Origin: Oscillospiraceae bacterium
GTDB taxonomy: Bacteria > Bacillota_A > Clostridia > Oscillospirales > CAG-272
Length of the DNA: 26,189 bases
Assembly (NCBI GenBank): GCA_015063445.1
Contig: SVUD01000026.1
Location: forward strand, 1 to 26,189
Direction of reading: 5' to 3'
Shown: positions 23,482 through 26,189 of the stretch, piece after piece
Layout: every line of letters begins with the position of its first letter
How positions within the stretch are numbered: the first letter of the stretch is position 1
Made by a program: the position numbers and the translations under genes
Notes under the pieces: generated by a model
Told to the model about the DNA's origin: nothing
The model's input: the letters and a program-made list of their open reading frames with translations, nothing else
Database searches by the model: none

Positions 23482-24498
23482 TTAAAGTCTTGTCCAATCA
23501 AACTGAACGCCTATCGGGAAATCCTTATCAAAGACGAGTCTTTCGTATACCTCGCCGCACTCGTTTGGGGAATGGACCTCGCTGACAAGACTGTCAAGCT
23601 CGATTCTGCCGCCCGATATAAGAGCGAGGATAGCGGATATATCGTCTCTGTGCGTAAACCAGCCGGGGTGGGATTCATATTCGGGACGGGCTATGGTATG
23701 CGCTCCGATAACCGTTATACCCGGCGAATGTATCTTCTTGTAGTAGTCTACGGTAAAGTCCGAATTTCTCGTGCAGCCGAGAAGCGCGACTCTGCCGAAT
23801 TTAGCCATACAGTCAAGCGACTCGTTGAAGCCCGCGCCGACACCCGTTACCTCGATAGCGACGTTAACTCCGCCGCCCGTTACAGCCTTTACCTTCTCGG
23901 CAAAGCCCTCTTCAAAGGGGTCGAAGGTGAAATCCGCTCCGCACGCCTTTGCTATTTCCCTTCTCTTCGGGTTCGGGTCTACGGCAATTATCGGCACCGC
24001 GCCCGCGGCTCTTAAAAGCTTAACTCCTATAAGACCTAAAATTCCGAGCCCCATAACCATTGCGCTCTCGCCCATTTCGATACGTGTCTTGCGTATCGCG
24101 GCAAGTGGGAACGAGGCGATAAAGCTCATAGCGGCGCTCGAATTTGAAACGGCGGCGCTCTCAACCTTTACCACGTTTATCTCGTGAACGAGGTTATAGC
24201 TTCTGTGCTTACCCCAATAGACCACTACTCTGTCACCCACAGCCACGCTCTTTACGTCGGGGCCTATGGCAACGACCGTTCCTACACTGTTATATCCCGA
24301 GCTTCTCGGGAAAACAACGCCCGATGCTCCGTTTGCGTTAACGTTAGGGTCGCCAGTTACGTTCGCGCGCTCGGTTCCCGCGCTTATAGTGCTTATGTCG
24401 GTTTTGACGAGCACCTCGTCGCCGCGAGGCTCTCTTAAGTCTACGTCAAGAAGCTCCGCTTTATTTATTTCGGTAAAAATTATCTGTTTTATTTTCAT
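23482..24498 (-). CDS. MDR-family dehydrogenase lacking zinc ligands (bi-domain-oxidoreductase-like)
   Basis: This 338-residue protein starts MKIKQIIFTEINKAELLDV at ATG 24498, with GGAG 10 bp upstream; an extra seven codons would need a TTG. The GroES-like domain contains STISAGTERANVTG and SSGYNSVGTVVAIG where catalytic-zinc Cys and GHE would normally sit, so the zinc site is missing. The Rossmann domain has MVMGLGILGLIGVKLLRAAG and VIAVDPNPKRREIAKACGAD. It resembles the N-terminal half of bi-domain oxidoreductases, whose second half is Gfo/Idh, here a separate next gene. It is first of the three-gene operon and divergent from the AraC regulator. Confidence 0.88.
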   Translation of the reverse strand: MKIKQIIFTEINKAELLDVDLREPRGDEVLVKTDISTISAGTERANVTGDPNVNANGASGVVFPRSSGYNSVGTVVAIGPDVKSVAVGDRVVVYWGKHRSYNLVHEINVVKVESAAVSNSSAAMSFIASFPLAAIRKTRIEMGESAMVMGLGILGLIGVKLLRAAGAVPIIAVDPNPKRREIAKACGADFTFDPFEEGFAEKVKAVTGGGVNVAIEVTGVGAGFNESLDCMAKFGRVALLGCTRNSDFTVDYYKKIHSPGITVIGAHTIARPEYESHPGWFTHRDDISAILALISGGRIELDSLVSEVHSPNECGEVYERLVFDKDFPIGVQFDWTRL

Positions 24499-24550
24499 AT
24501 TCCGATGTCTCCAATACAATACTAATATATTTCTTTATTTATTATAGCAC

Positions 24551-24580
24551 TTGACAAGCTCGAAAAAAATATGTTATTCT
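24551..24580 (+). promoter_or_regulatory. Probable promoter of the AraC-type regulator
   Basis: TTGACA (24551-24556), an 18-bp spacer and TATTCT (24575-24580). It lies in the 128-bp gap between the divergent operon and the regulator. On the minus strand only a TATAAT-like -10 (around 24542-24547) without a clear -35 is seen for the oxidoreductase operon, consistent with a need for an activator. Confidence 0.6.
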
Positions 24581-24626
24581 ATAATAAATCGGGTAATTTT
24601 CTACATTTTTTAAAAGAGGAAATAAT

Positions 24627-25382
24627 ATGATAAACGATAAGATATTTGCGGAGGGCTTTCGCTTCACCACATTTAATTTCAAAAAATACAAGCGCAACGA
24701 CATAAGAGGCGGCGCTAAAATGCATTTCCTCGCTTATATGATATCGGGAAACGCAAGGCTTGTTTCCGAGAAGGAGACGGTTTCTGTCGGTGAGGGAGAT
24801 ATATTTTATATTCCGAAGGGACTCTCGTACGAATCGTATTGGTACGGCGAGCCGAACGTTGAATTTGCCTCTCTCGGCTTTGAATTTCTTCCCGCCTTGA
24901 ACGGCGAAAGGTTCGCTACGCAGACGCTCTCGGGCTCTGACGAGGATATAAAAGAAATAGTCGCTCTCGCAAGGGCGGGAATTACAAGCTCCTCAGCGAT
25001 AGGCTCTCTTTACACCGTTCTCGGAAAGCTTATACCGAAAATGCGGCTCTCCTCTGCCGACAGGGGCAGCGGAATAGTCTTAAAGGTTAAAAAATACATA
25101 AACGAAAATCCCGACAAAAGCGTTAAGGATATCGCAACGCACTTTGCCGTCAGCGAATCGGGGCTCTATTTTGCCTTCAAAAAGCACTCAGACCAGAGCA
25201 TCAGCGAATACAGAAGCCAGGTCGTTATGAACGCCTCAAGAGATATGCTGATAACCACCGACACGCCGATAGAAGAAATAAGCGAGCGCCTCGGCTTCAG
25301 CTCAAGCTCCTATTTCAGAAAATGCTTCAAAACGCATTTTGGCGTTTCTCCGAGGACCATGAGAAAGAAAAACGGTATATAA
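24627..25382 (+). CDS. AraC-family transcriptional regulator
   Basis: This 251-residue protein has an N-terminal cupin sensor domain (about 1-110; MISGNARLVSEKETVSVGEGDIFYIPKGLSY). Its C-terminal double helix-turn-helix spans about 152-250. The second HTH has the diagnostic IEEISERLGFSSSSYFRKCFKTHFGVSPRTMRK; the first is VKDIATHFAVSESGLYFAFKKHSDQSISEYR. It should bind a sugar-like effector through the cupin and activate nearby genes. It is divergent from the three-oxidoreductase operon, its likely target. AAAGAGGAAATAAT precedes the ATG. No terminator is seen before the next promoter, 15 bp past its stop. Confidence 0.93.
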   Translation: MINDKIFAEGFRFTTFNFKKYKRNDIRGGAKMHFLAYMISGNARLVSEKETVSVGEGDIFYIPKGLSYESYWYGEPNVEFASLGFEFLPALNGERFATQTLSGSDEDIKEIVALARAGITSSSAIGSLYTVLGKLIPKMRLSSADRGSGIVLKVKKYINENPDKSVKDIATHFAVSESGLYFAFKKHSDQSISEYRSQVVMNASRDMLITTDTPIEEISERLGFSSSSYFRKCFKTHFGVSPRTMRKKNGI

Positions 25383-25396
25383 CGGCGCGGTATATG

Positions 25397-25425
25397 TTGA
25401 CAAATCGGCAGAAACGTGGTACAAT
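25397..25425 (+). promoter_or_regulatory. Promoter of leader-RNA/microprotein unit, copy 1
   Basis: TTGACA (25397-25402), a 17-bp spacer, TACAAT (25420-25425). The spacer shares AATCGGC and other positions with that of copy 2, so the whole promoter has been duplicated. Confidence 0.85.
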
Positions 25426-25431
25426 ATACAC

Positions 25432-25588
25432 GCTACACAAATTGTATATGTTTTTTCCGATGAAGGGAAAATACTTTGGTAAAAAGTGTTTTCTCTCTTT
25501 CCTCATACCTTCATCGGTCAGGCATTTGTGTAGCAACAATGAGAGGGATGCATTTTTTCGGTGCGTTCCTTTTTGGGCGCACTTTTTT
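25432..25588 (+). ncRNA. Structured leader RNA with attenuator, copy 1 (unrecognised class)
   Basis: P1: GCTACACAAAT (25432-25442) with ATTTGTGTAGC (25524-25534), 11 bp perfect. P2: CCGATGAAGG (25457-25466) with CCTTCATCGG (25508-25517), 10 bp perfect. P3: 25467-25477 with 25483-25493, 11 bp including one G-U, loop GGTAA. The unpaired stretch TTTCCTCAT (25498-25506) can pair with ATGAGAGGG (25539-25547) as a pseudoknot. GGGATGCA (25545-25552) can pair with TGCGTTCC (25562-25569) as an antiterminator, which excludes the terminator GTGCG/CGCAC plus six T (25561-25588). Copy 2 keeps all helices with different bases. This is riboswitch- or attenuator-like architecture upstream of the microprotein gene. 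I do not recognise the class; ligand or trigger is unknown. Confidence 0.85.
25561..25588 (+). terminator. Attenuator terminator in leader copy 1
   Basis: GTGCG (25561-25565) pairs with CGCAC (25578-25582), extended by a G-U and CC/GG, followed by TTTTTT. It lies 21 bp before the microprotein start codon, so it would decide whether that gene is transcribed. Confidence 0.8.
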
Positions 25589-25609
25589 ATATACTGATGA
25601 GGTGAATGT

Positions 25610-25771
25610 ATGAGTAAGCATATTTCCAAAAAAGTGATAGATATTACCGGTATAGAGCTCACGCCCGGAGAGCCTACCGTTTGTCTTGGCAACGGTGAAC
25701 AAGGCTTTGAATGCTGTTGCGACGAGTGCGAATATTTTTTGCTTTGTTTCCCCGAATTTGACGAAAGTTAA
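25610..25771 (+). CDS. Cys-rich microprotein, 53 residues, copy 1
   Basis: The product starts MSKHISKKVIDITGIELTPG and carries six cysteines (25, 35, 36, 37, 40, 46) in the cluster GFECCCDECEYFLLCFPEF. There is no signal peptide. The cluster suggests metal or Fe-S binding, or a redox role; I do not recognise the family. Translation is supported by GAGGTGA before the ATG and by the second copy, where both nucleotide differences over the 55 visible coding bases are synonymous. A minimal upstream ORF (ATGTATGAGTAA at 25606) overlaps the start and is conserved in copy 2. Expression should depend on the attenuator just upstream. A terminator follows at 25781-25822. Confidence 0.8.
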   Translation: MSKHISKKVIDITGIELTPGEPTVCLGNGEQGFECCCDECEYFLLCFPEFDES

Positions 25772-25780
25772 CCGCCTGAC

Positions 25781-25822
25781 AGAGAGGACGTTTCGGCTAT
25801 GAAACCGATTCGTTCTCTTTTT
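25781..25822 (+). terminator. Terminator of microprotein gene copy 1
   Basis: AGAGA..ACG..TCGG (25781-25796) pairs with CCGATTCGTTCTCT (25805-25818) with small internal loops, followed by TTTT. It makes copy 1 a self-contained transcription unit. Confidence 0.65.
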
Positions 25823-25881
25823 CCGTTCAAAATCTCTTTGCCCCGAGAGACCGCGTCATTTAAGCGCAACCGAACACGGTA

Positions 25882-25917
25882 GTTAAATTCTCAATTTGGT
25901 CTTTGTTAAATTCTCAA
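25882..25917 (+). repeat. 13-bp direct repeat upstream of the copy-2 promoter
   Basis: GTTAAATTCTCAA occurs at 25882-25894 and exactly again at 25905-25917, 23 bp apart and ending 7 bp before the -35 box of copy 2. It may be a regulator binding site or a scar of the duplication. It is not seen upstream of copy 1. Apart from this and the terminator, the gap 25772-25923 shows no gene. Confidence 0.75.
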
Positions 25918-25923
25918 GCTTTA

Positions 25924-25952
25924 TTGACAAATCGGCGGAAATGTGATAAAAT
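25924..25952 (+). promoter_or_regulatory. Promoter of leader-RNA/microprotein unit, copy 2
   Basis: TTGACA (25924-25929), a 17-bp spacer, TAAAAT (25947-25952). It is laid out exactly like the promoter of copy 1, 527 bp upstream. Confidence 0.85.
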
Positions 25953-25958
25953 GTTCTC

Positions 25959-26113
25959 GTCACACAATCTAATATTTTTTCGTGTTGGTGGGAAACTACC
26001 CTTGGTAAAAGGTGTTTCCTTTTTTCCTCATACCCACTAACACTGGCGAGAGATTGTGTGACAACAATGAAGGAACACTTTTTCGGTGCGTTCCTTCTTG
26101 GGCGCACTTTTTT
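25959..26113 (+). ncRNA. Structured leader RNA with attenuator, copy 2
   Basis: P1: GTCACACAATCT (25959-25970) with AGATTGTGTGAC (26051-26062), 12 bp perfect. P2: GTGTTGGTGGG (25982-25992) with CCCACTAACAC (26033-26043), 11 bp with one G-U. P3: GGAAAC..ACC with GGTGTTTCC around the same GGTAA loop (25991-26019). TTTCCTCAT (26023-26031) can pair with ATGAAGGAA (26067-26075). Antiterminator AAGGAAC (26070-26076) with GTTCCTT (26090-26096) excludes the terminator GTGCG/CGCAC plus TTTTTT (26086-26113). The P1 and P2 sequences differ from copy 1 while pairing is kept, and the loops, terminator and RBS region are nearly identical. Confidence 0.85.
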
Positions 26114-26134
26114 ATATACTGATGAGGTGAATGT

Positions 26135-26189
26135 ATGAGTAAGCATATTTCCAAAAAGGTGATAGATATTACCGGTATAGAGCTCACAC
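26135..26189 (+). CDS. Cys-rich microprotein, copy 2 (cut by window end)
   Basis: The visible 18 codons give MSKHISKKVIDITGIELT, the same as copy 1. The two differences (AAA to AAG for Lys8, ACG to ACA for Thr18) are synonymous. GAGGTGA precedes the ATG as in copy 1. The Cys cluster lies beyond the window. Confidence 0.8.
   Translation, partial: MSKHISKKVIDITGIELT

Noticed and set aside
25595..25602. CTGATGAG resembling a hammerhead ribozyme core before the microprotein gene
   Set aside because: No matching GAAA core or flanking stems follow; the bases serve as the RBS region.
25327..25702. Minus-strand frames across the leader RNA (121 and 63 codons)
   Set aside because: They run antisense through the AraC 3' end and the structured leader, lack an RBS and have no domain; the plus-strand RNA and microprotein explain the conservation.

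Overview
The window looks like a chromosomal segment of an uncultured, low-to-mid GC Clostridia-type Firmicute, probably a gut member. The evidence is many close-to-consensus sigma-A promoters (TTGACA, 17 bp, TATAAT-like), AGGAGG-type ribosome binding sites, several MKK...C lipoproteins, a UgpA/UgpE/UgpC-style sugar ABC transporter, a domain-swapped GH3 beta-glucosidase and TGA used as a stop. No species assignment is possible from the sequence alone.

Layout. 1-480: a decayed serine recombinase and a terminator. 482-3430: a small lipoprotein (-) divergent from a GH3 glycosidase (+). 3431-3972: gene-free, with duplicated terminators and an array of small hairpins. 3913-4688: a DUF4160/DUF2442 pair whose promoter contains a palindromic operator, probably a toxin-antitoxin-like module. 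4881-18650 (all -): a long envelope cluster, in transcription order RDD membrane protein, ABC ATPase, two permeases, a gene-free 648-bp stretch with ~145-bp tandem repeats, solute-binding lipoprotein, nuclease lipoprotein, and a 1985-residue modular lipoprotein. 19067-21220: RNase III (-) back to back with an MBL-fold hydrolase plus XRE regulator (+); both transcripts have leader hairpins. 21478-24498 (-): a three-gene oxidoreductase operon, divergent from an AraC-type regulator (24627-25382, +) that is its likely controller.

25397-26189: two tandem copies of a unit made of promoter, structured leader RNA with mutually exclusive antiterminator and terminator, and a 53-residue Cys-rich microprotein; the second copy is cut by the window end. 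The leader stems of the two copies differ in sequence but keep pairing, while the two differences in the overlapping coding part are both synonymous. This is the best candidate for an undescribed system here.

How the genes may work together: the - strand cluster combines oligosaccharide-type import with surface lipoproteins carrying nuclease, OB-fold, Ig-like and Cys-rich modules, suggesting capture and processing of polymers at the cell surface. The oxidoreductase/AraC block looks like catabolism of a sugar-like compound. No CRISPR array, rRNA or tRNA gene was recognised.
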